A stretch of DNA of 64,000 nt from Psychrobacter aquimaris (GTDB taxonomy: Bacteria; Pseudomonadota; Gammaproteobacteria; Pseudomonadales; Moraxellaceae): the NCBI RefSeq assembly GCF_016107525.1, contig NZ_JABASR010000002.1, positions 186,001 to 250,000 of the forward strand. Direction: 5' to 3'. How positions within the stretch are numbered: the stretch's first letter is position 1; every line of letters starts with the position of its first letter. Shown piece by piece: positions 8,960 to 18,873 of the stretch. The position numbers and the translations under genes are program-made. Under the pieces are notes generated by a model. It was not told where the DNA came from. It saw only the letters and a list, made by a program, of their open reading frames with translations, and did no database searches.

Positions 8960-10381
8960 ATGTCAGAGCAAAAACTAGATAGCCATCTTCCTGATGATGG
9001 CAACGAGTATTTATTTACCGATACCTTTCCAAAGGGTACCGGTAAAGGGTTGATAGTGGTCGCTATTGCGGCGGTTATTAGTATAATTATCTTTAATGTA
9101 TTGCCATTCGATATCAATGCCAATAAGGGTCTTGCCTTATTGTTTTTCATCGGGGTACTGTGGCTAACGGAAGCGTTGCACGTCACGATTACAGCGCTAT
9201 TGGTAGTAGTGGTGGGTGCCCTAGTTGGGATACCAGAATTCGATGCCGAGATAGGCTTACAAAGCTTTGCCAATCCGACCATTTATCTGTTTTTTGGTGG
9301 TTTTGCTTTAGCGGCAGCCTTGCATGTGCAGCAATTGGATAAAAAAATTGCACTGAAGATTTTATCGATGTCAGGCGGCAAATTAAGTACGGCGGTGTTT
9401 TTGATATTTGGCGTGACCGCATTTTTATCGATGTGGATATCGAATACCGCGACGGCGGCGATGATGTTGCCACTGGCGCTCGGTATTTTAACGCAAGTTG
9501 ATCGCGAAAAAGACCGTGGTACTTTTGTATTTGTATTACTAGGTATTGCTTATTCAGCAAGCCTTGGTGGTCTGGGTACGATCGTTGGTTCACCGCCAAA
9601 TGCCATCGCGGCAAAGGCGCTCAATATTGCCTTTGTGGATTGGATGAAGTTTGGTATACCAATGATGTTGGTGTTACTTCCACTATTATTGGGTGCGATG
9701 TATCTGTTCCTTAAACCCAATCTGAATCGTAAAATTGTACTGGTTGAAGACGAACCTATCGCATGGAATAAACCGCGTGTGGTGACGATTATCGTCTTTA
9801 TTGTCACTGCATTGAGCTGGATTTTCTCCAAAAAGATCGGTGCCGCGCTTGATATTACGGATACTGATGCAGTTATTGCCTTATCAGCCGCCGCTGCGGT
9901 GGTGAGCTTAGGTTTGGTATCTTGGAAGCAAGTGTCTGATAATACGGATTGGGGTGTACTCATGCTGTTCGGTGGGGGTATCGCCCTATCGACGATTTTG
10001 AAGGTATCAGGTGCGTCCTTGGTGCTAGGGGAGACGGTCGCTAATGCCTTGTCTTCTGCACCGCTTATCGTGGTTATGATTGCGGTATCAGCATTTATTA
10101 TCTTCTTGACGGAGTTTGCTTCTAATACCGCCTCTGCTGCACTGCTGGTTCCCGTATTTGCTGCCATTGCAGAGCAGATGGGTTTACCTCACGAAGTGCT
10201 GGTATTGGTCATCGGTATTGGCGCATCTTGTGCCTTTATGCTACCAGTTGCGACACCGCCAAATGCGATTGTCTTTGGTACGGGGTTGATTAAACAGAGC
10301 GAAATGATCCGTACGGGTGTCATTCTTAATATCATTGCTACCTTTGTCGTCGGATTGTGGGCTTATTTCTTCTTAATATAG
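8960..10381 (+). CDS. DASS/SLC13 family sodium-coupled anion (dicarboxylate) symporter
   Basis: The 473-residue polytopic protein has an acidic cytoplasmic N-terminus and about eleven hydrophobic segments. It carries both SNT signature triplets of the divalent anion:Na+ symporter family: S161-N162-T163 and S388-N389-T390. The matching hairpin loops (GSPPNAIAAK and ATPPNAIVFG) are also present. In VcINDY-like proteins these motifs form the sodium and carboxylate sites, so import of succinate, fumarate, malate or a similar dianion is likely. A sulfate role is possible in this superfamily but less likely. AAGGACA precedes the ATG. It is monocistronic. Confidence 0.9.
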   Translation: MSEQKLDSHLPDDGNEYLFTDTFPKGTGKGLIVVAIAAVISIIIFNVLPFDINANKGLALLFFIGVLWLTEALHVTITALLVVVVGALVGIPEFDAEIGLQSFANPTIYLFFGGFALAAALHVQQLDKKIALKILSMSGGKLSTAVFLIFGVTAFLSMWISNTATAAMMLPLALGILTQVDREKDRGTFVFVLLGIAYSASLGGLGTIVGSPPNAIAAKALNIAFVDWMKFGIPMMLVLLPLLLGAMYLFLKPNLNRKIVLVEDEPIAWNKPRVVTIIVFIVTALSWIFSKKIGAALDITDTDAVIALSAAAAVVSLGLVSWKQVSDNTDWGVLMLFGGGIALSTILKVSGASLVLGETVANALSSAPLIVVMIAVSAFIIFLTEFASNTASAALLVPVFAAIAEQMGLPHEVLVLVIGIGASCAFMLPVATPPNAIVFGTGLIKQSEMIRTGVILNIIATFVVGLWAYFFLI

Positions 10382-10410
10382 TTTAGCAATCACATTAATC
10401 ATAACTTATG

Positions 10411-10451
10411 AAACCCGATGTCTCAATACTCACGAGCCATTGGGTTTTTTT
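10411..10451 (+). terminator. Intrinsic terminator after the DASS transporter
   Basis: AAACCC-GATG pairs imperfectly with CATTGGGTTT across a 16-base loop and runs into T7. Confidence 0.75.
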
Positions 10452-10522
10452 GTTTCTCTTTTCTGTTCCTTTTTACGGTTAGTCGATGTATAACATAGTG
10501 GTTTGTGAGGAGAATAAATAGA

Positions 10523-11311
10523 ATGGCGCACTCTAATAATAAGCATTTAAATACTATCGCGGCTATTTCTGACATTCATAGTAATGTCTTCGCGCTTGAA
10601 GCTGTACTGACTGATATTAAACAGCGCGATATTGATCAAGTTGTTAATCTGGGTGATGTTTTATACGGACCGATTGCCCCTAAAGATACCTATGCGCTCT
10701 TAATGGCACATCAGAACGATATCATTACCATTCGAGGTAATCAGGATAGACAGATTTATGAAGCGACAACGGCGGAGATTGGCAACAACGCAACCATGGC
10801 TTTTATCACCGAGGATTTGCCTAGAGCAGCGGTTAATTGGCTACAGAATTTGCCGTTTGATTGTCATTTGAGTGAGGATATTTATCTGTGCCATGGGTCA
10901 CCAACCGATGACATGGTATATTTGTTAGAAAATATCGAGACGGGGCAGCCGACTGTACGTGATAATCTAGCCATTTTGGCACTGCTTAACGGTATCGATA
11001 GCACCGTTATCATATGTGGTCATACTCATATCCCACGTACAGTCACGCTATCGACAGGGCAGATGGTCGTCAATACAGGTAGCGTTGGTTACCCAGCCTA
11101 TGAAGATGATTTGCCTATTTTGCATAAGATGCAAACCTATTCGCCCCATGCCAGTTACGCGATTATTAAATGTGTTGATACTGAACAGGGCAAATACTGG
11201 CAAACTGAGCATATCAAAGTGCCTTATGATTATGAGGCTGCGGCTAAATTAGCTTCAATGAACGGTCGTGAAGACTGGGCGTTTGCACTGAGAACAGGGC
11301 GGGTGTTATAA
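10523..11311 (+). CDS. Calcineurin-like metallophosphoesterase
   Basis: The 262-residue cytosolic protein shows the dinuclear metal signature in order: D17-x-H19 (SDIHSN), G44-D45 (LGDVLYGP), G72-N73-x-x-D75 (RGNQD), LCHGSP near residue 128, and GHTH near residue 166. It belongs to the YfcE/MJ0936-like subgroup of small phosphodiesterases; the natural substrate is not deducible. The ATG at 10523 has AGGAGA nine bases upstream and is preferred over the GTG at 10505, which lies within that ribosome site. Confidence 0.88.
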   Translation: MAHSNNKHLNTIAAISDIHSNVFALEAVLTDIKQRDIDQVVNLGDVLYGPIAPKDTYALLMAHQNDIITIRGNQDRQIYEATTAEIGNNATMAFITEDLPRAAVNWLQNLPFDCHLSEDIYLCHGSPTDDMVYLLENIETGQPTVRDNLAILALLNGIDSTVIICGHTHIPRTVTLSTGQMVVNTGSVGYPAYEDDLPILHKMQTYSPHASYAIIKCVDTEQGKYWQTEHIKVPYDYEAAAKLASMNGREDWAFALRTGRVL

Positions 11312-11402
11312 ATGTAGAAGTTGCCAACGTATTTTTAGAGTAAGCTGATTACATTAATTAGATTAACGATGAGTTTTGTATATTAAATAAGGACTGCGTA
11401 AG

Positions 11403-11996
11403 ATGCTAACACTATTTATGGTGCAGCTTGGTGGTCGCCCCAAAGGTCGTTTAATTGAGCAGCATGATATTTTCTTTGGTGTAGCTGGCAAAGTAAATGA
11501 GCTGATAGACGATATCAATAATCATTGGCCGGAAGTCAACAATAAATGGCATATTGATTCATACAGAGCGATTACCAAAGTGGGAAACCATACTATTAAA
11601 TTGATCGAGTCAAACAATCAAGTAGAGAACGATAACGGTTTAAAACTGTTCTTTATTAATTTAGGCGGCTATCAGCAGGGGAGTTTTGAAGAATTTCACC
11701 ATAAGCTACTTATCGTTGCTGATAATCAAACAGATGCTATTAAACAAGCAAAGCAAAGTGAGTTTTATCAGCAATTTACTTATAAAGATAAAGACACACC
11801 TTTTAATGCCGCATCGCACATCGATGATAAATTTGAGGTAGATATTGATGATATATACAACGTGAATGACCTTGTCTCAAACATACAGATTTTAATTGAG
11901 CCTATGATTAATAATAGTCACGAACTTGCAAATGCTGACGAAGATAAAGAGTATGTTGGTTATCTAAGTATTAAGAATTTAAGGAAGTTACTCTAG
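11403..11996 (+). CDS. DUF1543 domain protein, internally duplicated
   Basis: The 197-residue protein contains two related blocks. Residues 9-22 read LGGRPKGRLIEQHD, and a second copy near residues 87-100 reads LGGYQQGSFEEFHH. Each is followed by an IxxxxxxAD/VAD-like strand. This is the layout of DUF1543, a family without a known activity. There is no signal peptide or membrane helix. It is the first of three poorly characterised genes in the same direction (to 13289), but the gaps between them are wide enough that a single transcript is uncertain. Confidence 0.75.
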   Translation: MLTLFMVQLGGRPKGRLIEQHDIFFGVAGKVNELIDDINNHWPEVNNKWHIDSYRAITKVGNHTIKLIESNNQVENDNGLKLFFINLGGYQQGSFEEFHHKLLIVADNQTDAIKQAKQSEFYQQFTYKDKDTPFNAASHIDDKFEVDIDDIYNVNDLVSNIQILIEPMINNSHELANADEDKEYVGYLSIKNLRKLL

Positions 11997-12167
11997 GCTT
12001 GTTCTCAATTGACGAGACTAGAGTTTAATGGACTAAAAGCGGTTATATCTCCGTCACTCTTTGCAAGTTTTTAGACAATATGTTCATATTCTCTGCAATT
12101 GTCTCTTTGACTGACAAAAATATATTTCATTTTTAGTCTCATCATTTAATTAAGGACAGATTCTAAT

Positions 12168-12485
12168 ATGGCTTTAAATATGTACTATAAAAATGGCATG
12201 ATTCGCAAATCGCGTTGCCAAATCTCTGATGAGCTATTACCCACTCTTTATCAGATTCATGATAATGCTAAGTTTCCACAACTCACTTGGTTAATTGATC
12301 ATATTTATGAAAACCCAAAAATTCAACCTGACGTCGCGCAAGCATTAGCTGATGAAATGGTAGCGTTTGAGAGGTTAATACTTTCGCTGCATCTGCCTTT
12401 TCCTAGGCTACCATTACAAAATTTGCAGACTTTCTTTACGGGGGCTGCCACTCGTCAACAAATTATTTATACAAGTAGTGTTTGA
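12168..12485 (+). CDS. Hypothetical protein (105 residues)
   Basis: The ATG has AAGGA eleven bases upstream. The product is soluble, with no membrane segment. It has a basic start (MYYKNGMIRKSRC), a probable helical middle rich in Asp/Glu/Leu and a C-terminal stretch with PFPRLPLQNLQTFF. I do not recognise the family. It sits between the DUF1543 gene and a membrane-anchored unknown. Confidence 0.6.
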   Translation: MALNMYYKNGMIRKSRCQISDELLPTLYQIHDNAKFPQLTWLIDHIYENPKIQPDVAQALADEMVAFERLILSLHLPFPRLPLQNLQTFFTGAATRQQIIYTSSV

Positions 12486-12530
12486 GCTTGCAAATAATTT
12501 ATTCACAAAAATAAAATAGGACTGGCAGGT

Positions 12531-13289
12531 TTGAAAAATTTTATAAGAGGATTTGTTAAGTGGGTTATCGCAGGTATTGGTCTTGGGATAGGACTTTTTA
12601 TTGTCCTAGTGGCTATAACACTTTGGGATAAAAAGAATAAACAAGACACATCGGACGACACTACAGCGGTACTGAGTAACGACACTGACGATGCTCGAAA
12701 AGAGAATAATGAGTCGTTAAACCTCCAGTTTAAGGTCGAAGATCAAGACGTACCAGCAGGTTATAAGTTGACTGAGGATGGAAGCCTCATGTTGGATGCG
12801 CCCATTATGGGAATGGAGTGGGAGAGTATAGTGGACGAGAATGTCAATACTGAACCACGAATTTACGAACCTTTTATGATCTATCAGTGCATCACACAAG
12901 AGGGTGAGCATTTACGTTTGGATGTGATCAATAGCGATATTGGTTATATGCTCAAGTATTATTTCGCCACTCAAGGTAATCCTTTAAGATTAGAGGCTCA
13001 GCAAGCTACTGAGGATACCTATTATACGACTCTTTCTAATGGTACTAATCTCGTTATGCGGGATCCGAATAATTATTATGAGCTGACACAGTTTGAAGAT
13101 AGCGATACCTCTTTTTATATTATTAATGCCATCACTGGTCAGGAGATGAATCATTTTTCTTGTGAGAATAACTCGATTGAAAATGATCGGTATGCTTTGA
13201 TTGCTCAGATGGAGCCAAAGCATTTTAAATTTAGACCCATGACGGATGAGCTTAGAAATATTTTGACTGAGCGTTTTGAAAATAGATAA
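12531..13289 (+). CDS. Hypothetical membrane-anchored protein with TTG start
   Basis: The 252-residue protein starts at TTG, supported by TAGGA nine bases upstream; no ATG or GTG is available before the membrane segment. Residues about 12-31 form one transmembrane helix (IAGIGLGIGLFIVLVAI). An acidic linker follows (residues 35-65), then a periplasmic domain of about 185 residues with two Cys, likely forming one disulfide. No known domain is recognised. The topology suggests an inner-membrane anchor with the domain outside the cytosol. Confidence 0.65.
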   Translation: MKNFIRGFVKWVIAGIGLGIGLFIVLVAITLWDKKNKQDTSDDTTAVLSNDTDDARKENNESLNLQFKVEDQDVPAGYKLTEDGSLMLDAPIMGMEWESIVDENVNTEPRIYEPFMIYQCITQEGEHLRLDVINSDIGYMLKYYFATQGNPLRLEAQQATEDTYYTTLSNGTNLVMRDPNNYYELTQFEDSDTSFYIINAITGQEMNHFSCENNSIENDRYALIAQMEPKHFKFRPMTDELRNILTERFENR

Positions 13290-13391
13290 TAGTCTGCATA
13301 GTTGCCAAGCAAACACTATAACCACCTTGAATCACGCCCAAATTACCCTCATAATCTAACCACTTCCAAACAATAAATAGCCTAAGTAAAT

Positions 13392-16300
13392 ATGCCGAAT
13401 ACTTCTAAGAACACCTCCGATATGCCGACTGAAAACAACACCAATGTGTTTAAATCCGATGAATTAAGTAAGTTAGCAAGCCCAAATAATGATAATTCAA
13501 ATATGACGGCGAACAGTGATGAGGCGTCTTCACAGCCCGACATGGTTGTTGATTTACCAGTACTGGCTAAAGACAGTTATTATTTAAGTCGTCTCGAGCG
13601 GGAGCTGGCGCGAGCTACTGTGGCTAACAATAAAAAAGATTCTGACGATAAAGCCGATGATGGGCTAACTAAAAAACGTGCGCAGTATGAAAAAATTAAA
13701 AGCCGCTCACAGCAAGCGGTGCAGGCACGTATGGATAGCATTCCAGACAAACTGGCAGAAAAACTGAATCTTGATTTACCCGTGAGTCAACGTGCAGAAG
13801 ATTTAGTACAGGCAATTATTGATAACCAAGTCATTATTGTTGCAGGGGAGACGGGTTCTGGTAAGACGACGCAATTGCCGAAGCTGGCAATGCTGGCAGG
13901 TCGCGGTATCACTGGGCAGATAGGGCATACCCAGCCTCGACGATTGGCCGCGCGCAGTGTGGCAAACCGTATCGCTGAAGAATTGGGCGAGCAGCTCGGT
14001 AATACTGTCAGCTTCAAGATTCGCTTTAATGAGCAGGGTACGGCGCAATCTGTTGTTAAACTCATGACCGATGGTATCTTGCTGGCTGAATTGGGGCATG
14101 ATCGGTTCTTGAGTAAATACGATACTATCATTATTGATGAAGCGCATGAGCGTAGCTTAAACATCGATTTTATTATGGGGTATCTGAAAAAGCTACTACC
14201 CAAACGTCCTGATTTAAAAGTGATTATTACCTCAGCAACACTTGATACCAAACGCTTTAGTGAATATTTTAGCCGCTATGATAATAAGCTAAAACGCAAT
14301 GTGCCTGCGCCTATTTTCAATGTCGAAGGTCGTAGTTTTCCTGTTGAAGTTCGTTACCGTCCGCTTACCGATGAGCCAGTGAACAGCTCAGATGATGACA
14401 GCTACGATGACTTTGAAGAAAATCTGCCACGTGCGGTCGTTGCCGCCGTCGAAGAATGCTTTAGCGATGCACAAAATAAAGGTCATGCCGATCAAGCGGA
14501 CATTCTCATATTTGCAGCGACAGAAGCTGAGATTCGTGAGCTACAAGAGGTGCTTGAGCGTCATGGGCCAAAGCATACAGAAGTCTTGCCACTATTTGCA
14601 CGGCAGACTTATGAAGAGCAGCAGCGCATCTTTCAGCCATCAGGTCGTGGCAGGCGTATCGTTATCGCGACCAACGTTGCCGAGACTGCATTGACCGTAC
14701 CGGGTATCCGCTATGTGATTGATTTGGGTTTTGCGCGGATTTCGCGTTATTCGTATCGCTCACGCGTACAGCGTCTACCGATTGAGGCGATCTCGCAAGC
14801 CGCTGCCAATCAGCGTAAAGGTCGTTGTGGTCGTGTTGCACCAGGGGTTTGTATTCGTCTGTATAGCGAAGAAGATTTTACTGGTCGTCCGGAGTTTACT
14901 GAACCTGAAATTTTACGGACTAACTTAGCCTCGGTTATTTTACAGATGGCCAATCTGCGTTTAGGTAGCGTTGATGATTTTTCCTTTATTGAGCCGCCTG
15001 ACAGTCGCTTGGTTACTGATGGTCATAAATTGCTCGATGAGCTAGGCGCTATTACTTCTAAAAGCGAAGCAACTTCTGCTCATCAAAACAATAAGCCAAA
15101 ACCAAAAAAAGGTCTCGATCATTTAAGCCTGACGCCCACTGGGCAAAAAATGGCGCGTATGCCAATCGATCCAAGACTGGCACGTATGTTGGTTGCGGGT
15201 AGTGATTTTGATTGTATCCGTGAAATGCTAATCGTAGTAGCTGCGCTTGCTGTACAGGATCCACGCGAGCGTCCTGCCAATAAACGCCAGCAAGCTGATC
15301 AAAAGCATGCGGAATTTCGTCAAGATGATTCTGACTTTTTATTCTATCTAAGTCTGTGGAAAGCGCTATTTGAAAAAGATGAAGACGGCAATAAGTTGTC
15401 TGGTAATCAGCGAAAGCAGTTTACGAAGAAAAACTATTTGAGCTTCCCGCGTGTACGTGAGTGGAGTCAAACCCATCGTCAGTTAGTACAAATGGTCACA
15501 GAACTTAAGCTGACGGATGTTAAAGAGGCAAAAGCTACTGATAAAAATGCTTCGTTAGAAAATATGACCAGCGATCCTACCGCGATCGAAGATGAAGACC
15601 TCAAGGCCGTTAAATATGCCAATTTACACCGCGCATTATTGACAGGCTTGTTGTCTACGATTGCGCATAAAACTGAAAATCGTGGTGAATACTTAGCGGC
15701 GCGCCAGCAAAAAGCCAAAATATTCCCAGCCAGTACAGTATTTAAACAAGTACCACCTTGGGTCATGGCTTTTGAAGTGGTCGAAACCTCGCAAGTCTTT
15801 ATGCGCACTGTTGCCAAAATTGAACCTGAATGGATTATCTCAGCCGCTGGTAACTTATTAAAGTATCACTACTTTGAGCCGCATTGGTCGAAGAAGACTG
15901 GACGCGTTAAAGCCTATGCGCAGATTAGTTTGTTTGGTCTCATAATTATCAGTAAGCAGCTGACCAATTATGAGCAAGTGAACTTAGTTGAGTCACGAGA
16001 AATATTTATCCGTGATGGTCTGGTGACTGGTAACTTGGGGCGTCAAGCGCCATTCTTACAGCATAATATGGATAAAATTGCCGATATCGAGCGCATTGAA
16101 GATAAATTACGCCGCCGTGATTTGTTGGTGGATGAAGAGGCGCTGTATCAGTTTTATGATAAAAAAATCCCTGAGCATATTGCCAGTCGCAAAGCCTTTG
16201 AAGATTGGCGTGCCGAGGTTGAAAAAACCGATGCCAAATATCTATTCTTTAGCGATGATGACGTGCTCAATAGCCAAGCACCGACCACAGGCGATTTTCC

Positions 16301-17678
16301 AGAAGTGTGGAAATTGGGTGATTTAAAACTGCCGCTACGTTATGTCTTTGATCCGTCAAGCGATGATGATGGCGTGACCATTCGTGTGCCACTTGCCGCG
16401 CTACCGCAGCTTGATGCGATCGAATTATTATGGGGCGTACCGGGTTGGCGTTATGAGTTGGTGTTGCAATTGCTCAAGTCACTACCTAAGGATATCCGCC
16501 GTCAAATTGTACCAATTCCTGATACGGCCGATAGTTTGTTTGATGAATTGCAACCTGCTGGTGGACAAGGACTGCTTAAGCAGCTTTGCCAAGCGCTCAA
16601 CCGTCGCGGCGTTATGTCAGTGACGCCTGATAGCTTTAATCCTTCCAGCATTGATCGATATTTGCAGCCACAAATCTGTGTGGTCGATGACAAAAATCGT
16701 ATTATCGAAAAGGGTCGCGACCTGCAAACGCTACAGATTCGCCACGCTTCTGAGACTAGACAAGCGGTGAATGAGCAGCAAGGTACGCACACCGAATTCC
16801 CTGAGCATTTTGCCTTTAGTAAAAACCATCATAGTGCAGGAGTAGTAATGAAGCAGTTTGCTGCTTTGGTTGCTGATGAAGCAGGCGAGGCGGTATCCAT
16901 CCATCAATATACCGATGTCAATGCGGCGTTACAGGCGCACCGTATTGGCGTTTTGACCTTAATAAAAGGTAAGCTTGGTGCGAAGAAAAAACAGCTGACC
17001 AGCCAAATCGACAAAATATTTAAATTGGCGTTTGCCCCACTTGGTGATATGGAGAAGCTAAAAACCATCGTTATCGACGCGGCATTGGACGCGTCGCTTG
17101 AAGAGCATTATGTGTTATTTGATCACAGTGCTGATTTGCCTGAAAGCGCTGATGATAGTGCTGTAGCCCTTGCTGAAGAATTACCCTTTACACCAGAAGA
17201 GTACGAGAAAACCTTGGAAGTGGTTTCGGGTAACTTTCTATTGACCGGTCAAAACGTCATAAAAATCCTTAAAAATGTCTATACTCGCTGGCAACGTATT
17301 CGCCAAAGCTTACTCATGCTCGATCGAGAGGTATTTGGTGAGTCTATCGAAGATATCGAAGACCAGTTAGAAGATTTGCACTTGGCTGATTTTGTTTATC
17401 GTATGGATTATAGCCATTGGCAGCAGTATCCGCGCTATCTAGAGGCGCTTGAAATTCGTATCGAACGGCTTGAGCACAATCTCGAATCTGATCTCGAAGG
17501 AGTATACGCGCTTGATGTACATATGGAGCGGCTGGCGAATCGCGCCAATGATAAAGCCATTAGTGAGTACCGCTGGATGGTCGAGGAGTATCGCATTCAG
17601 CTATTCGCGCAACCGATGAAAACCCGTATGGCGGTGTCACCAAAACGTCTAAGCAAGATGTGGGATAAAATGAGTTAG
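13392..17678 (+). CDS. hrpA: ATP-dependent RNA helicase HrpA (DEAH box)
   Basis: At 1428 residues it is longer than the roughly 1300 of Escherichia coli HrpA. The excess is an acidic, Asn/Ser-rich leader of about 110 residues plus low-complexity inserts. Motif I is GETGSGKTT at residues 152-160, the DEAH box is residues 249-252, and an SAT motif III follows. The helicase C domain contains ATNVAETALTVPGI and QRKGRCGR. The C-terminal half carries the HA2, OB-fold and DUF3418 regions of this family. HrpA acts in mRNA processing and, in recent work on E. coli, in rescue of stalled ribosomes. The first ATG has only a weak ribosome site; ATG 13422 is an alternative. Confidence 0.95.
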   Translation: MPNTSKNTSDMPTENNTNVFKSDELSKLASPNNDNSNMTANSDEASSQPDMVVDLPVLAKDSYYLSRLERELARATVANNKKDSDDKADDGLTKKRAQYEKIKSRSQQAVQARMDSIPDKLAEKLNLDLPVSQRAEDLVQAIIDNQVIIVAGETGSGKTTQLPKLAMLAGRGITGQIGHTQPRRLAARSVANRIAEELGEQLGNTVSFKIRFNEQGTAQSVVKLMTDGILLAELGHDRFLSKYDTIIIDEAHERSLNIDFIMGYLKKLLPKRPDLKVIITSATLDTKRFSEYFSRYDNKLKRNVPAPIFNVEGRSFPVEVRYRPLTDEPVNSSDDDSYDDFEENLPRAVVAAVEECFSDAQNKGHADQADILIFAATEAEIRELQEVLERHGPKHTEVLPLFARQTYEEQQRIFQPSGRGRRIVIATNVAETALTVPGIRYVIDLGFARISRYSYRSRVQRLPIEAISQAAANQRKGRCGRVAPGVCIRLYSEEDFTGRPEFTEPEILRTNLASVILQMANLRLGSVDDFSFIEPPDSRLVTDGHKLLDELGAITSKSEATSAHQNNKPKPKKGLDHLSLTPTGQKMARMPIDPRLARMLVAGSDFDCIREMLIVVAALAVQDPRERPANKRQQADQKHAEFRQDDSDFLFYLSLWKALFEKDEDGNKLSGNQRKQFTKKNYLSFPRVREWSQTHRQLVQMVTELKLTDVKEAKATDKNASLENMTSDPTAIEDEDLKAVKYANLHRALLTGLLSTIAHKTENRGEYLAARQQKAKIFPASTVFKQVPPWVMAFEVVETSQVFMRTVAKIEPEWIISAAGNLLKYHYFEPHWSKKTGRVKAYAQISLFGLIIISKQLTNYEQVNLVESREIFIRDGLVTGNLGRQAPFLQHNMDKIADIERIEDKLRRRDLLVDEEALYQFYDKKIPEHIASRKAFEDWRAEVEKTDAKYLFFSDDDVLNSQAPTTGDFPEVWKLGDLKLPLRYVFDPSSDDDGVTIRVPLAALPQLDAIELLWGVPGWRYELVLQLLKSLPKDIRRQIVPIPDTADSLFDELQPAGGQGLLKQLCQALNRRGVMSVTPDSFNPSSIDRYLQPQICVVDDKNRIIEKGRDLQTLQIRHASETRQAVNEQQGTHTEFPEHFAFSKNHHSAGVVMKQFAALVADEAGEAVSIHQYTDVNAALQAHRIGVLTLIKGKLGAKKKQLTSQIDKIFKLAFAPLGDMEKLKTIVIDAALDASLEEHYVLFDHSADLPESADDSAVALAEELPFTPEEYEKTLEVVSGNFLLTGQNVIKILKNVYTRWQRIRQSLLMLDREVFGESIEDIEDQLEDLHLADFVYRMDYSHWQQYPRYLEALEIRIERLEHNLESDLEGVYALDVHMERLANRANDKAISEYRWMVEEYRIQLFAQPMKTRMAVSPKRLSKMWDKMS

Positions 17679-18275
17679 GATAGCGTTAGGCTTTTAGAAT
17701 GGATCAGAAAATTCGTAACCCATCGATTTTGAATGCCGTATCTCTTGGAGTTATTCCTGCTATAGTCATGTCAATATAAAAGAGATGCCGTATGACTGTT
17801 GTAAATTTGAGTAGCTTCTCTCTGCACAGGCACAGCAAGCACAAAAGTTTGTAGCAGTCACGCTGCATCATAATGTTGTTTATTTAGTATCGCCTATACA
17901 TTCTTATTCAAACAATAAAAAAGGCTGGATTAGCAATCGCTAACCCAGCCTTTTTTATTGAACTAAAGATAAATTATAGTAAAGTCCTAAATTCTGGATA
18001 CACCATATCGGCAGGAGACAAGCTATCGTTTAGCATCTCTTTATCCCTCATTTTTTTCTAATACAATGTCATATACACTGCCACCAGTCTCTGGCGTCTT
18101 CTCGCGACAAAAGAGGACGCATCATAACCAAGATGCGGGTTTTATCGTTTTATTTGTCTTATTGCACCGCTTTTGAGTGTCATTGTTTTGCTGCAACGGA
18201 TAAATCTTTTATGAAACAAAAAAGCAAAGGCGACTTCATGTGACCTTTGCTCTAAAAATTAGCACCTAGATAAAG
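17679..18275. other. Gene-free 597-base region between hrpA and a small membrane protein gene
   Basis: Apart from the terminator at 17913-17960, no coding frame is credible. The stretch 17755-17900 contains the exact inverted arms ATCTCTT and AAGAGAT and looks like structured intergenic sequence, perhaps a dispersed repeat, but no second copy is in this window. CGCATC and GATGCG form a short hairpin near 18120. Confidence 0.55.
17913..17960. terminator. 22-bp hairpin terminator downstream of hrpA
   Basis: The arms at 17913-17934 and 17939-17960 pair at 21 of 22 positions around an AATC loop. The stem includes AAAAAAGGCTGG and CCAGCCTTTTTT, giving T-runs in both directions. It is 235 bases from the hrpA stop. 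Confidence 0.85.
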
Positions 18276-18605
18276 TTAGTGACTGATCTTTTCTGTCAGT
18301 ACGCCCATACTATAAAGAACGAATGCAATGACGGTCAATGCTACAATAAATGGCGTGAGTATCCAGATCACCACGTTGATCAATAATGAGGGCAATAATC
18401 CGTTAAATAATACGGTATTTGGTGTAAAAAAGTCCGTCATTACATCGACTGCACGTTTAGCCACGGGAAATAATATGGTGCTTAACGCCAACATATAAAT
18501 ATACTTGCTAAAGCCAGGATCACTCAAGACCACCATAAAATAAAACACCAAGAAATAAGTGACACCTAATGCCCAGCATTTGAGAGTATAGCTTAAACGA
18601 ATCAT
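18276..18605 (-). CDS. Small hypothetical inner-membrane protein (109 residues)
   Basis: The product has three to four hydrophobic helices (about residues 9-29, 36-50, 64-84 and 86-102) separated by short polar loops. GGGAGG stands seven bases before the ATG, an excellent ribosome site, so expression is likely. No family is recognised and no enzymatic residues stand out. It is a single gene, and its upstream region has a striking AT-rich direct repeat (18671-18705) that may hold a regulated promoter. Confidence 0.7.
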   Translation of the reverse strand: MIRLSYTLKCWALGVTYFLVFYFMVVLSDPGFSKYIYMLALSTILFPVAKRAVDVMTDFFTPNTVLFNGLLPSLLINVVIWILTPFIVALTVIAFVLYSMGVLTEKISH

Positions 18606-18670
18606 GTTAGTGCCTCCCGAAATATTCTGACGATTAAACGTAGAAAAACTATTCTAATAGTTGCAAAATT

Positions 18671-18705
18671 ATGAATATATTATATATGTTATAATATGAA
18701 TATAT
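18671..18705. promoter_or_regulatory. AT-rich direct repeat upstream of the small membrane protein gene
   Basis: ATGAATATAT occurs at 18671-18680 and 18696-18705, 25 bases apart, around an almost pure A/T core (TATATATGTTATAAT). It lies 66-100 bases upstream of the minus-strand start at 18605. It could be a promoter or an operator; nothing beyond position and repetition supports this. Confidence 0.3.
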
Positions 18706-18873
18706 GGCTTAAGTCAACTGTTTTTTGCTTGAATAAGATATTTCGTCGTTTGTTCGACTGCAAAAAGGGAACCTGTTAAGCAGGTACTTATATTACGTAC
18801 GTAGTTGCTTGTGAAGCTGTCAATGCGCAGAGGAGTTGCCCTAGTCAGAAACCATTATGGTAGGAGCATTATG

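Noticed and set aside
9550-10167. 205-codon minus-strand frame within the DASS transporter gene
   Set aside because: It is antisense to a well-supported transporter, with a composition typical of mirror frames.
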